The notes below the pieces were generated by a model, which was not told the origin of the DNA, made no database searches, and saw nothing but the letters and a program-made list of their open reading frames with translations. Shown piece by piece: positions 45,634 to 58,818 of a stretch of 64,000 nucleotides of DNA (position 1 is the first letter of the stretch; each line of letters begins with the position of its first letter). This DNA comes from Ruegeria marisrubri. Its GTDB lineage: Bacteria > Pseudomonadota > Alphaproteobacteria > Rhodobacterales > Rhodobacteraceae. The stretch is taken from contig NZ_LQBQ01000023.1 of the NCBI RefSeq assembly GCF_001507595.1, forward strand, positions 248,001-312,000. The letters are read 5' to 3'. The translations under genes were made by a program, and so were the position numbers.

Positions 45634-45731
45634 TGGATCGACTGCGCATCGCTCACCTTCGCCGCCGGTTTGGCCTGACAGAAATCCAGGCACGGCTTGT
45701 TGCCGGTCTGGCCTATGGGGAGGCCCGCTGA
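45633..45731 (+). CDS. Micro-protein, 32 residues
   Basis: ATG at 45633 shares one base with the stop of the previous gene and TGA at 45729-45731 shares one base with the next ATG. It encodes MDRLRIAHLRRRFGLTEIQA followed by RLVAGLAYGEAR, a basic helix-turn-helix-like peptide. The double TGATG coupling is the main argument that it is translated. Confidence 0.5.
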   Translation: MDRLRIAHLRRRFGLTEIQARLVAGLAYGEAR

Positions 45732-45901
45732 TGGCCGGTCAATTCAAACTGTCCCACAACGGCCAATCATGGCAAATCATGGCCCGCAAGGGCGCTGGAG
45801 CGGCCACAGAAGCGGCGTGGGTTTCTTTGGGTGGCTGCCCTGACCAGATTGTCGCGGTGCGCGTCTGGCTGGCGCTTGTGGCCCGTGAGGGGCGCGGCTG
45901 A
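45731..45901 (+). CDS. Small hypothetical protein, 56 residues
   Basis: Starts MAGQFKLSHNGQSWQIMARK and ends VRVWLALVAREGRG. Overlaps the genes on both sides by one base (TGATG type), forming a four-gene chain. No domain recognised. Confidence 0.5.
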   Translation: MAGQFKLSHNGQSWQIMARKGAGAATEAAWVSLGGCPDQIVAVRVWLALVAREGRG

Positions 45902-46356
45902 TGGCGAAGCCCTACAAACGGCAGAAAAAGGGGGCTGGGCGTCACGTCCAGCTTCCCGAATGGCTGCAAGCGTCCGAGGCTTGGGCAACCCTGCCACCTG
46001 GGCCAAGGGCGCTCTACGTCGAACTGAAACGCCGCTACAACGGCAGCAACAACGGCGAGATAATCCTGAGCCACCGTGACGCGGCAACGGCACTGAACGT
46101 CCACCGCAACACGGTTGGCCCTTGGTTTCGGGAACTGGAGGAACGCGGGTTCATCGCCATGACGCAAGCCCCGCACCTTGGCCCTTCCGGTATAGGGAAA
46201 GCATCGGTCTGGGCGCTGGGCGAGGTGCCAACCCGCGACGGAAAACCGGCTGAAAAGCGGTTCATGTCATGGCGGCAAAAACAGAAGCCCCGCACAAAAA
46301 ACAGGACACCCCGTCACAATGGTTGTGACACTTGGCCGGTCATCGAAACAATATGA
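45901..46356 (+). CDS. Winged-helix DNA-binding protein, possible replication or regulatory protein of the island
   Basis: 151 residues. Basic N-terminus (MAKPYKRQKKGAGRH), LPEWLQASEAWATLPPGPRALYVEL, then LSHRDAATALNVHRNTVGPW, a clear helix-turn-helix, and a wing (ERGFIAMTQ...GKASVWALGE). The layout resembles N-terminal domains of plasmid/phage replication or copy-control proteins. Last of the overlapping chain. Function not proven. Confidence 0.65.
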   Translation: MAKPYKRQKKGAGRHVQLPEWLQASEAWATLPPGPRALYVELKRRYNGSNNGEIILSHRDAATALNVHRNTVGPWFRELEERGFIAMTQAPHLGPSGIGKASVWALGEVPTRDGKPAEKRFMSWRQKQKPRTKNRTPRHNGCDTWPVIETI

Positions 46357-46476
46357 GGCGAAACCGTCCTGAATTTTGTGACGCCGGAACGGGAATCGGC
46401 CCGAATGGCGTCACAAATAACCGGACACATATACATCTAGCCATAGGCAAGAATGCCGGTACGTTGCTCGCGGCTA

Positions 46477-46836
46477 TCACTCGCAGTCAATCTTGGGCTT
46501 TTCAAATCCGACGACCGTATAGCTTCCTTGCTTGTTCGGCTGCGCGTAGAGCGTATAGAAGCACGAATAGCTGCCCACGCCACCGCCGTATGTTGTCGAA
46601 GAAACAGTTGCGGTGTTGCCATATCCGGTCACATAGGAGTTCGTTGTCGTCGGCATTGCATACGCAACATTCTGATGCCACTGGAAGGCTGTTCGGCCAT
46701 CTGGCATCTTGAACTGCGCTACTGGAGGGCCGTAATCGACAACGACTTGAGAGATATCTTTGCCCACATAACTCTGCATGATTTGGCTGGCACATGCACC
46801 TAATAGCATTCCCAGAAGAACCATGTACTTTTTCAT
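46477..46836 (-). CDS. Small lipoprotein of unknown function
   Basis: 119-120 residues; two consecutive ATGs (46839 and 46836), the second better spaced from AGGGG. Signal MKKYMVLLGMLLGAC with lipobox LGAC. The mature part has GKDISQVVVDYGPPVAQFKM, DGRTAFQW, then a Tyr/Ser/Thr/Gly-rich stretch and CFYTLYAQ...GFEKPKIDCE. The pattern DISQVVVDYGPP is that of small bacterial outer-membrane lipoproteins also found outside islands. Opposite in strand to the other island genes, so separately expressed cargo. Confidence 0.75.
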   Translation of the reverse strand: MKKYMVLLGMLLGACASQIMQSYVGKDISQVVVDYGPPVAQFKMPDGRTAFQWHQNVAYAMPTTTNSYVTGYGNTATVSSTTYGGGVGSYSCFYTLYAQPNKQGSYTVVGFEKPKIDCE

Positions 46837-46975
46837 CATAACCCCTTATGCCTGCTCGTAAAAGCTTAGGTTTCCACCACGGCCAACAACCGGTAAGTTG
46901 GCAAAATCACGCTATACTTACACTTGAATTCATCCAAGAGTTTTCAATTGATTTCGACAAAATCTGGAGGCGCAA

Positions 46976-47638
46976 ATGGGCGGTGTCGGAAGCGGCAGAC
47001 ATTGGCACTGGAACGCGAAAGCGACCACAAGCGAGTATCTGCGCCTGGATGTGCGGCGTTTGGAACGAGAGGGCTTACTTGAACCCGGTTCCTACTTTGG
47101 TTGGTTCTGGAAACGCGACGGCGAGCCTGTCGGGGATATCAGAATCCGAGCCGAGTTTGAGCAGATCCACCTGAACTATCGGACTCGAAGCCACGGGGGC
47201 GACTGGGAACAGATGGACTACCCCGTCCGCTTGCTTTCTCAACCGTGCCACTTTGGCGGCAATCGCAGATGGTTTGCCTGCCCGGCGCGCGGTTGCGGGC
47301 GGCAGGTCGCCATTCTTTACGGAGGCGGGGTCTTTGCGTGCAGGCATTGCCACCAGCTTGCCTACCCGTCACAGCGGGAAAAGGAGTTTCAACGCTATTC
47401 CCGGCGCGCGGACAAAATAAGGGAGCGACTTGGCTGGGAAATCGGATTGGACGTCCCATTTGGCAGCAAGCCAAAAGGCATGCACTGGAGAACCTTCGAC
47501 CAGCTAGTCACTGAACTGGCGTATTGGGAGGACGCGTCCGACATGGCGTTTACGCACCATTGCGAAATGGTGCTCCAAAAAACGACGCGCGCCGCACCAA
47601 CCTTTCGAGGCAGCACGAAGCGCCTAGGTTCAAATTAA
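46976..47638 (+). CDS. Conserved zinc-ribbon protein of mobile elements, function unknown
   Basis: 220 residues with a strong ribosome-binding site (GGAGG, six bases from ATG). Begins MGGVGSGRHWHWNAKATTSE; residues about 40-85 form a beta-rich region, followed by a zinc site of two pairs, CPARGC and CRHCHQLAYPSQ. The MGG-GSGR N-terminus plus the C-x4-C / C-x2-CH-x-LxYxSQ motif is a widespread but uncharacterised type in proteobacterial accessory regions. Likely a nucleic-acid-binding cargo protein. Confidence 0.75.
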   Translation: MGGVGSGRHWHWNAKATTSEYLRLDVRRLEREGLLEPGSYFGWFWKRDGEPVGDIRIRAEFEQIHLNYRTRSHGGDWEQMDYPVRLLSQPCHFGGNRRWFACPARGCGRQVAILYGGGVFACRHCHQLAYPSQREKEFQRYSRRADKIRERLGWEIGLDVPFGSKPKGMHWRTFDQLVTELAYWEDASDMAFTHHCEMVLQKTTRAAPTFRGSTKRLGSN

Positions 47639-47785
47639 GCCCAAAAGAGCTGAAGAAATCCGTCTCGGTTAACGGGTGTTGGCGCGGACATCGGCCAGGC
47701 GCAATGTCAAGCCAACGCTCCTACAGGTATGGCATCCTACCTTTAGAGGAGACCAATAACGAGGGTTGAATTGCATGAAATGTAA

Positions 47786-47805
47786 TCCCAAATGATATTT
47801 TGGGA
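47786..47805. repeat. Short palindrome before the exported-protein gene
   Basis: TCCCAAA / TTTGGGA with a 6-base spacer, 24 bases upstream of the next ATG. Could be an operator; no more support. Confidence 0.3.
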
Positions 47806-47828
47806 GCGTTGAGTGAGGGGGACTGTTT

Positions 47829-48479
47829 ATGAGTTTGAGAACATTGGTCGCAGCAAGCATTTTCGCCTTTGCAGGTCAGGCGAACGCGGCGGACACAGCT
47901 GACAAAGTTTGCTCGTGGCGCCCGAGTGTCATTTTGGGAAGTGGTGGGTCTGCTTCTGTAGCCGCCGCGGGTGCGGGTGTATCTGCGGCAGGAGCAGGAG
48001 CCAAAGCGGCGGGTTTCTACACGTTAACCCACTCCGTAACGGGCGCAACAATGCTAGGGTCAACTGCCGGGGGCGCATCTGCTGCTGGAACAGTGGGCAT
48101 CATGGGCGGCACTGGGGGACTTGTCGGCACAGTCACCGCGTTTGTCACGGCCCCCGCCACCATAATAGCAGGTGCGGTCTTGGCCGCGGGTGTAGCTGCC
48201 TATGAGGGAGCGTGTTATTTCACCGATGAACGAATAACTGAATATGACGAAGTTTTGGCCGTTATGCAGAAGGTTGCTGAGAATGCCAACCCTGAGATGT
48301 TCGAGGTTTCGATGAATAACGGAAGCGGCGGGGCGGAAATAATAATTCGCGGCGCGGAAGGCTATGACAAGTACGATGTAAAAAACCTTTATATCGTCAA
48401 TGGCGTACTGATGCATAGAGACTGGTTCAGGAATACAACCGTTGCCAGCCTAACTCTTGTTGTTCCAATGGAAAACTAG
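47829..48479 (+). CDS. Exported Ala/Gly-rich protein with long hydrophobic segments
   Basis: 216 residues. Signal peptide MSLRTLVAASIFAFAGQANA. Residues about 35-135 are almost only Ala, Gly, Ser, Thr, Val, Ile (GSGGSASVAAAGAGVSAAGAG, TVGIMGGTGGLVGTVTAFV, TIIAGAVLAAGVAAYEGACYF) and could form two or more membrane hairpins; the last 80 residues are a small soluble domain. The glycine-zipper-like pattern is seen in membrane-inserting and pore-associated proteins, but no function is known. Ribosome-binding site GAGGGGG. Confidence 0.65.
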   Translation: MSLRTLVAASIFAFAGQANAADTADKVCSWRPSVILGSGGSASVAAAGAGVSAAGAGAKAAGFYTLTHSVTGATMLGSTAGGASAAGTVGIMGGTGGLVGTVTAFVTAPATIIAGAVLAAGVAAYEGACYFTDERITEYDEVLAVMQKVAENANPEMFEVSMNNGSGGAEIIIRGAEGYDKYDVKNLYIVNGVLMHRDWFRNTTVASLTLVVPMEN

Positions 48480-48948
48480 GGCTTGTAGACACCGCGTCTA
48501 ACGTCGGCTTGATTCCCAGATTGCGATTGCTACGGGCATGGTGCAATGGCTTGGCTCGATTGCAAAATCTGCGCTGCTGTCAGGGCATTTTTCAGAATTT
48601 TCAGCTATGCCGCATGAGCAGAACTGATCGATCTCCGGTTCAAGTCCCTGATACCAAGTGTGGGGGGCCGTGCGGATCTCTGCCGGTTTTCTGCATCAAA
48701 CCGCCCTTCTGGGCTTTCGCTTGCATCCGCAATTCAGAAAAACGGTTCGATAGAGGTAGCGGGCGTTCCGGCAAGGCCATGCGGCTCATTTTCGCCACAT
48801 CGGACTCATTCTGCCCGGGTCAGGCAGCTTTACCGCAGATATCTTAGAGCGTTGGATTATGCGCCCGCCGTTAGGTGGACGATAGGGTGGATAACGGGGC
48901 GGTTAATCCCAGTTTAACCTTAAATATCAATAAGTTGTCTGAGGATTT
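48480..48948. other. Right end of the island without recognised genes
   Basis: 469 bases between the exported-protein gene and tRNA-Leu. No open frame with protein-like features on either strand; presumably island end sequence needed for integration, possibly with old gene debris. Confidence 0.4.
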
Positions 48949-48964
48949 TGGTGCCCAGGAGAGG
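48949..48964. repeat. Attachment-site copy (right end, tRNA side)
   Basis: TGGTGCCCAGGAGAGG, the CCA end, acceptor stem and adjoining T-arm base pairs of tRNA-Leu read on the plus strand; identical to 43007-43022. Confidence 0.88.
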
Positions 48965-49035
48965 ACTCGAACCTCCACGTCCATACGGACACTAGCACCT
49001 GAAGCTAGCGCGTCTACCAATTCCGCCACCTGGGC
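48949..49035 (-). tRNA. tRNA-Leu (anticodon CAG)
   Basis: 87 nt with encoded CCA. Acceptor stem GCCCAGG pairs with CCTGGGC; the anticodon arm CTAGC-TTCAGGT-GCTAG gives anticodon CAG; a long variable arm (GTCCGTATGGAC) marks a class II tRNA; the T-loop is GTTCGAGTC. Reads CUG codons, the commonest leucine codon in a GC-rich genome. Its 3' end is the integration target of the neighbouring elements; the integrations keep the gene complete. Confidence 0.97.
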
Positions 49036-49256
49036 AGGTGTCGTGGGGGGCGTTTAAGCCTACTCGCGGGAGGCGTCAACCGGATTTTGAAGGTTTTTCG
49101 AAAGTTTTTTCTCGGCGAAGATGCGCCCGGTTCAGAGCGGAACGCGGATGTCGCGGAAAGTGCCTGAAAATAGGGGATGTGCGGTGTTATTGCGCCTTGT
49201 TTGCGGGATGCGGGGGCGGTAGATCGATGCAAGACCCAGTTAGCAGGAGCCATTCC

Positions 49257-50240
49257 ATGTCGAAACTTGTCACGATTTACGGCGGATCGGGATTTGTCGG
49301 CCGCTACATTGCGCGGCGCATGGCGAACGAGGGGTGGCGTGTGCGCGTTGCGGTGCGACGGCCGAATGAGGCAATGCATGTCAAGACTTACGGGGCCGTC
49401 GGGCAGGTCGAGCCTGTTCTGTGCAATATCCGCGACGAGGCCTCTGTCGCTCTGGCAATGAAGGGAGCGGACGCGGTGGTGAACTGCGTCGGCGTTCTGA
49501 ACGAGCTTGGCAAGAATGGCTTCGACGCCGTGCAGGCCGAAGGGGCCGAGCGCGTCGCGCGGTTCGCCGCCGAGCAGGGCATCGATCGGCTGGTGCATAT
49601 CTCGGCGATCGGTGCCGATGCGGATTCTGACAGCGACTATGCCCGGACGAAGGCTGCAGGCGAGGCAGGTGTGCTCAAGCACATGCCCAACGCCGTGATC
49701 CTGCGCCCGTCGGTCATTTTCGGCCCCGAGGACCATTTCTTCAACCGCTTCGCGGCCATGACGCGGCTGACACCGATTCTGCCGCTGGTCGGGGCCGAGA
49801 CGCTTTTCCAGCCGGTGTATGTGGACGACGTGGCGAAGGCTGCGGTCAAGGGGGTTCTGGGCGAGGCCGCGCCGGGGATCTACGAGTTGGGTGGGCCGGA
49901 AGTGAAAAGCTTTCGCGAACTGATGGCCCAGATGCTCGAAGTGATTCACCGCCGCCGCATCCTGGTCGGCCTGCCGTTCTGGGTGGCGCGAATCATGGCG
50001 GGTGTTCTGGATATCGTGAAGTTCGTCAGTTTCCAGCTGTTCCCGAACAACATCCTGACCCGGGATCAGGTCAAGAACCTGCGCCGCGACAATGTCGTGG
50101 CCGAAGGGGCCAAGGGATTCGCGGAACTGGGCATCGAACCCACGACCCTGGAATCGGTGCTGCCCGAATATCTGTGGAAGTTCCGCCCGTCCGGTCAGTA
50201 TTACGACATTCAGGAATCCGGCAAGAACCTGCGGGTCTGA
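49257..50240 (+). CDS. NDUFA9-like NAD(P)-binding protein (atypical SDR)
   Basis: 327 residues from ATG 49257 (GGAG eight bases upstream). N-terminal Rossmann motif [18 protein letters not shown], then [45 protein letters not shown] and the HFF-x-R-FA segment found in complex I NDUFA9-like proteins of mitochondria and alphaproteobacteria. It may support respiratory complex I assembly or quinone synthesis; no nuo genes are near. Its stop is directly next to the stop of uppP (convergent, no gap). Confidence 0.88.
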   Translation: MSKLVTIYGGSGFVGRYIARRMANEGWRVRVAVRRPNEAMHVKTYGAVGQVEPVLCNIRDEASVALAMKGADAVVNCVGVLNELGKNGFDAVQAEGAERVARFAAEQGIDRLVHISAIGADADSDSDYARTKAAGEAGVLKHMPNAVILRPSVIFGPEDHFFNRFAAMTRLTPILPLVGAETLFQPVYVDDVAKAAVKGVLGEAAPGIYELGGPEVKSFRELMAQMLEVIHRRRILVGLPFWVARIMAGVLDIVKFVSFQLFPNNILTRDQVKNLRRDNVVAEGAKGFAELGIEPTTLESVLPEYLWKFRPSGQYYDIQESGKNLRV

Positions 50241-51044
50241 TCAGGAATAGGCGATTCCCAGAAGGATCACCCCAAGGATCACCCTGTAGATCACATACGG
50301 GGTGAAACTGGTGGTGCGCAGCAGGCGCATCATGATGCTCAAGGCGAGCAGGCCCGAGAAAAAGGCCAGCCCTGTGGCAATCGCCGCATCCCGCATGACC
50401 TGCGCGTTGGCCTCGATCGCCACTTCTGTCCCCAGCAGGATGCCGGATGCGGTGATCGCCGGAATGGACATCAGCATGGCTAGGCGCGCGCCGTCTTCGC
50501 GCCGGTAGCCAAGTTGTCGCGCGCCGCTGATGGTGATGCCCGATCGCGAGGTGCCCGGAATCAGGGACAAGACCTGCCACAACCCCATGATCAGGGCATC
50601 GCGCAGGCTCCAGTCTCCCGAATCCTTGATCTGTTCGCCCTTCTGGTCGGCCCAATACAGCACGAGTCCGAACAGCAGCATGGTCCAGCCGATCACGGTG
50701 ATCGATCGCATTGCCCCGCTCAGCCCGGTGAAATGCAGAATGGTTCCGACGATGACCGTCGGGATCGTGGCCACGATCAGGCCCATTGCCAGACGCGCCC
50801 CGGGCGTATCGGTGCGCCCCTTCATTGCGCGCGGCAATCCGATCAGCCCTTTCTTCACGTCGGCCCAGAAATACAGCACAACTGCCCCCAGCGTGCCGAC
50901 GTGGACTGCCACGTCGATGATCTGCCCCTGATCATCCAGTTCGGTCAGGCCGGGCAATAAAATCAAGTGGCCCGAAGACGAAATCGGCAGAAACTCGGTT
51001 ATGCCTTGAATCAAGGCCACCAGAATCAACTGGAAAAGACTCAT
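50241..51044 (-). CDS. uppP: Undecaprenyl-diphosphate phosphatase
   Basis: 267 residues, polytopic BacA/UppP family. Signatures: ALIQGITEFLPISSSGHLIL (E-x3-E-like and PxSSxxH) and LSLIPGTSRSGITISGARQLG (PGxSRSG). It regenerates undecaprenyl phosphate in the membrane, the carrier for peptidoglycan and for Wzx-dependent polysaccharides. Single gene, divergent from gltD (230 bases). Confidence 0.95.
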   Translation of the reverse strand: MSLFQLILVALIQGITEFLPISSSGHLILLPGLTELDDQGQIIDVAVHVGTLGAVVLYFWADVKKGLIGLPRAMKGRTDTPGARLAMGLIVATIPTVIVGTILHFTGLSGAMRSITVIGWTMLLFGLVLYWADQKGEQIKDSGDWSLRDALIMGLWQVLSLIPGTSRSGITISGARQLGYRREDGARLAMLMSIPAITASGILLGTEVAIEANAQVMRDAAIATGLAFFSGLLALSIMMRLLRTTSFTPYVIYRVILGVILLGIAYS

Positions 51045-51274
51045 GAGGGGTGCCGTCTCGTTTGCGCGAAGGGTTTGGGCCTAGGGGGTATATTTGCCCA
51101 GCCAAAAAGGGAAGAGTGCAATTGGGACCGGACCGGACCTAAAAATGGTGGCAACCAGAAATTTTTTTCGCCAGACACGCAGATTTTCCGCCATTAGGTC
51201 AGTAAGGCTGACTTTTAATCCTGAAACCCTTCTTTTAAGGAAACTCGACCAAGAAAATTCACGGAGTCTGACCA

Positions 51275-52708
51275 GTGGCCAAGCAACCGATGCTGAAATT
51301 CGTGCAGATCGAACGCGACATGCCGGAAAAGCGTGCTGCAGAAGCGCGCAAGCAGGACTTCGACGAGATCTACGCGGAATTTGCCGCCGCCAAGGCCGCA
51401 GAACAGGCCAGCCGTTGCAGCCAGTGCGGCGTGCCCTACTGCCAGAGCCATTGTCCGCTGCACAACAATATTCCCGACTGGCTGCGTCTGACCGCGACGG
51501 GCCGGTTGGAAGAGGCCTATCAGACCAGTCAGGCCACCAACACCTTTCCCGAGATCTGTGGGCGCATCTGCCCGCAGGACCGTCTGTGCGAAGGCAATTG
51601 CGTCATCGAGCAATCGGGCCACGGCACCGTGACCATCGGGTCGATCGAGAAATACATCACCGACACCGCGTGGGAGAATGGCTGGGTCAAGCCGGTCGCG
51701 CCGGCGGTCGAGCGGTCCGAGAGCGTCGGAATCATCGGGGCCGGGCCGGGCGGTCTGGCGGCGGCGGACATGCTGCGCAAGGCCGGTATCCAGGTAACCG
51801 TCTATGACCGCTACGATCGCGCGGGAGGGTTGCTGACCTACGGCATTCCCGGCTTCAAGCTGGAAAAGGACGTGGTGATGCGCCGCAACGAACTGCTGCA
51901 GGAAGGCGGCGTCGAATTCGTGTTGAACTGCGACGTGGATGCCGAAAAATTCGCCGAGATTCGCGCCAGGCATGACGCCGTCATCATCGCCACCGGTGTC
52001 TACAAGTCGCGCGATCTGGCCATGCCGGGCAGCGGGCTGCCGGGGATCGAAAAGGCCATCGACTTCCTGACCGCGTCGAACCGCAAGAGCTTTGGTGACG
52101 AGGTCGAAGACTTCGACAACGGCCGCCTGAACGCCAAGGGCAAGCGTGTCGTGGTGATCGGCGGGGGTGACACGGCGATGGACTGTGTGCGCACCTCGAT
52201 CCGGCAGGGCGCGACTTCGGTCAAGTGCCTCTATCGCCGCGACCGCGCCAACATGCCCGGCTCGCAGCGCGAGGTGCAGAACGCCGAAGAGGAAGGCGTC
52301 ATCTTCGAATGGCTGAGCGCGCCCAAGGGCTTTACCGGCGACGACAAGGTGACCGGCGTGATGGTCCAGAAGATGCGCCTGGGCCAGCCCGACGCCACCG
52401 GCCGCCAGGCGCCCGAAGTGATCGAAGGCGCCGACTATGTGGAAGAGGCCGACCTGGTGATCAAGGCGCTGGGATTCGAGCCCGAGGACCTGCCGACCAT
52501 GTTCGGTCAGCCCGATCTGCCGGTCACCCGCTGGGGCACCATCAACGCCGCGTTCCAGACCGGCGAGACCAAGATGGATGGTGTCTATGCCGTCGGTGAC
52601 ATCGTGCGCGGTGCATCGCTGGTGGTCTGGGCGATCCGTGACGGGCGCGACTGCGCTCAGGCGATCATCGAACGCTTTGGCGCACGTGCCGCCGTCGCCG
52701 CGGAATGA
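51275..52708 (+). CDS. gltD: Glutamate synthase (NADPH) small subunit
   Basis: 477 residues from a GTG start. N-terminal iron-sulfur region with cysteine clusters (RCSQCGVPYCQSHCPLHN and ICPQDRLCEGNCV), then FAD motif VGIIGAGPGGLAAADMLRKAG and NADPH motif VVVIGGGDTAMDCVRTSIRQG. It passes electrons from NADPH to the large subunit for ammonia assimilation. Overlaps the following gene by four bases. Confidence 0.97.
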   Translation: MAKQPMLKFVQIERDMPEKRAAEARKQDFDEIYAEFAAAKAAEQASRCSQCGVPYCQSHCPLHNNIPDWLRLTATGRLEEAYQTSQATNTFPEICGRICPQDRLCEGNCVIEQSGHGTVTIGSIEKYITDTAWENGWVKPVAPAVERSESVGIIGAGPGGLAAADMLRKAGIQVTVYDRYDRAGGLLTYGIPGFKLEKDVVMRRNELLQEGGVEFVLNCDVDAEKFAEIRARHDAVIIATGVYKSRDLAMPGSGLPGIEKAIDFLTASNRKSFGDEVEDFDNGRLNAKGKRVVVIGGGDTAMDCVRTSIRQGATSVKCLYRRDRANMPGSQREVQNAEEEGVIFEWLSAPKGFTGDDKVTGVMVQKMRLGQPDATGRQAPEVIEGADYVEEADLVIKALGFEPEDLPTMFGQPDLPVTRWGTINAAFQTGETKMDGVYAVGDIVRGASLVVWAIRDGRDCAQAIIERFGARAAVAAE

Positions 52709-53147
52709 CGTCGATGACAGAGCTTTCGGGACAATGCATGTGTGGCGCGGTCACGGTGACCGCGACACCCGCGCGCAAGGCGCTGGGCGCGTGCCATTGC
52801 GACATGTGCCGCCGCTGGAGCAGCGGCGCCTTCATCAGCTTTCAGGCCGAGCCGGGCTATGCCGCGCTGGGGCCGGTTCGAACCTTTCAGTCCTCGGACT
52901 GGGCCGAGCGGGCCTTCTGCGAGGAATGCGGCTCGCCGCTGTGGTACAGGGTGACCGCGCCCGGGGCGATGCATGGGCAGACCCAGATGGCGGCCGGCCT
53001 GTTCGACAACGCCGCCGGCGGCGAACTGAAACTGGAATTGTTCATAGACAAGAAGCCCGAGGGATACGCGTTCGAGGGTGAACGCCGGCAAATGACCGAA
53101 GCCGAATTCACGGCCATGTATGCCCAATCGGAACAAGGAGACAGCCA

Positions 53148-53151
<4 letters not shown>
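52705..53151 (+). CDS. GFA-family (Mss4-like) zinc protein
   Basis: 148 residues. GFA-domain pattern: SGQCMCGAVTVTA, GACHCDMCRRWSSGAF, FQSSDWAERAFCEECGSPLWYR, with cysteines for two zinc sites. The family is named after glutathione-dependent formaldehyde activation, but most members are uncharacterised and this name should not be taken as function. Unusually it sits between gltD and gltB with ATGA-type overlaps on both sides, so it is made together with glutamate synthase. Confidence 0.88.
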
Positions 53152-57680
<4,529 letters not shown>

Positions 57681-57707
57681 CCGGGCCATTCTGCCAACCC
57701 TTCACGC

Positions 57708-57730
57708 CCCGCGCATCTCTGGTGTGCGGG
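57708..57730 (+). terminator. Hairpin after gltB
   Basis: CCCGCGCATC pairs with GGTGTGCGGG (two G-T pairs) around TCT, followed by a T-rich stretch (TCGTATCATTTTGATTTT). Probable terminator of the glt operon, 28 bases after the stop. Confidence 0.6.
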
Positions 57731-57852
57731 TCGTATCATTTTGATTTTAAATAATTCTTGATAAATTGATCACGTATTGCCAGACCGCATCAAGGCTTTG
57801 TCGAGGTTTTCCGGTGACAATCGAATGAAGTGGGGCAGGCAGAGGGCGCGGC

Positions 57853-58779
57853 GTGGCAACAACCTATAACGACCAGTTTTTCTTTCTTGATCCGGCAAAC
57901 CCCCCGGCGGTCGGAACGGCCCTGACCTTTCAGCGTCTCGATCTGGTTGACCGGAACGACGACGGTGACATCGACCGCCGCAACGGGGACTCGGTCAACG
58001 GGTCGGATGTCACCCGATCTTGGCCGGGTGATACCGTCACGATCAACGTGCCCGGTGTCGGTGACATCACCTATACCGGCACGACCTTTTACCTGGCCGA
58101 TGGCACACAGGTGTTCACCCCGACCGACGGGCAGGTCTTGCAGAACGGAACCTTCGTTTCCTCGAGCTGGGTAACCAGCCAGGGGCCCTTGCTGGTGGAT
58201 ACCGATCTTGGCCCGGCCTGTTTCACGCCCGGCACCATGATCCGAACGCCGGATGGCGAACGGCCGATCGAGGAAATCGCGGTCGGAGATCTCGTCGAAA
58301 CTGCGGACCGCGGCCCGCAGCCGGTTTTGTGGATCGGCCGGGCGCGCGTCGAGGCGCAGGGAAAATTTGCCCCGATCCGTTTCGAGGCCGGGGTTTTCGG
58401 GTTGGACCGACCGCTTCTGGTGTCGCCGCAGCACCGGATGCTGATCGACGACTGGCGCGCGGAGTATTTTTTCGGTCTGGGCGAGGTTCTGGCTGCGGCC
58501 CATGCATTGGTCAACGGAACGACCGTCGCACGCATGGAAGGCGGCGAGGTGGAATACATCCACCTGATGTTCGCAAGGCACGAGATCATCTTTGCCAATG
58601 GGGCGAAGACGGAAAGCTATCTGCCGGGTCATGCCGTGTCGCGGGCAGATCGCGAAACCCAGGCCGAACTGATCAGCCTGTTCCCCGAATTGGCCCGCAT
58701 GACCGGAAAATGGGAGGGCGCGAATCTTGCGGCCCGGCCGGTCCTGCGGCCGCGCGAGGTGCAGGCCTTCGCGAAATAG
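57853..58779 (+). CDS. Hint-domain protein
   Basis: 308 residues from GTG 57853. Residues about 1-118 are a non-catalytic acidic beta region (DRNDDGDIDRRNGDSVNGSD). Residues about 120-260 are a Hint (hedgehog/intein) domain starting at Cys in ACFTPGTMIRTPDGERPIEE, with VGDLVETADRGPQPVLWIGR and LVSPQHRMLI (block B His). The final part follows the YLPGHA element. Such proteins are numerous in Rhodobacteraceae and may self-cleave; no signal peptide is seen. Function unknown. Confidence 0.85.
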   Translation: MATTYNDQFFFLDPANPPAVGTALTFQRLDLVDRNDDGDIDRRNGDSVNGSDVTRSWPGDTVTINVPGVGDITYTGTTFYLADGTQVFTPTDGQVLQNGTFVSSSWVTSQGPLLVDTDLGPACFTPGTMIRTPDGERPIEEIAVGDLVETADRGPQPVLWIGRARVEAQGKFAPIRFEAGVFGLDRPLLVSPQHRMLIDDWRAEYFFGLGEVLAAAHALVNGTTVARMEGGEVEYIHLMFARHEIIFANGAKTESYLPGHAVSRADRETQAELISLFPELARMTGKWEGANLAARPVLRPREVQAFAK

Positions 58780-58818
58780 GGCATTTCCCCTGTTTGCCGG
58801 GCCAAGTATAGCTGGGGC

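Larger units (their letters stand above)
43007..48964. mobile_element. Integrative genomic island at tRNA-Leu(CAG), about 5.9 kb
   Basis: Bounded by the 16-bp direct repeat described at both ends; the right copy is the 3' end of the tRNA gene. Contains a P4-type integrase gene at the left end, an AlpA-like regulator, a chain of small overlapping genes with winged-helix proteins, and three cargo genes (lipoprotein, zinc-ribbon protein, Ala/Gly-rich exported protein). No capsid, tail, conjugation or restriction genes. Appears intact enough to excise if the integrase is active (inference). Confidence 0.82.

Noticed and set aside
45739..46176. Minus-strand frames opposite the small-gene chain of the island
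   Set aside because: The plus-strand chain has consistent stop/start overlaps and a clear helix-turn-helix; the opposite frames have neither.
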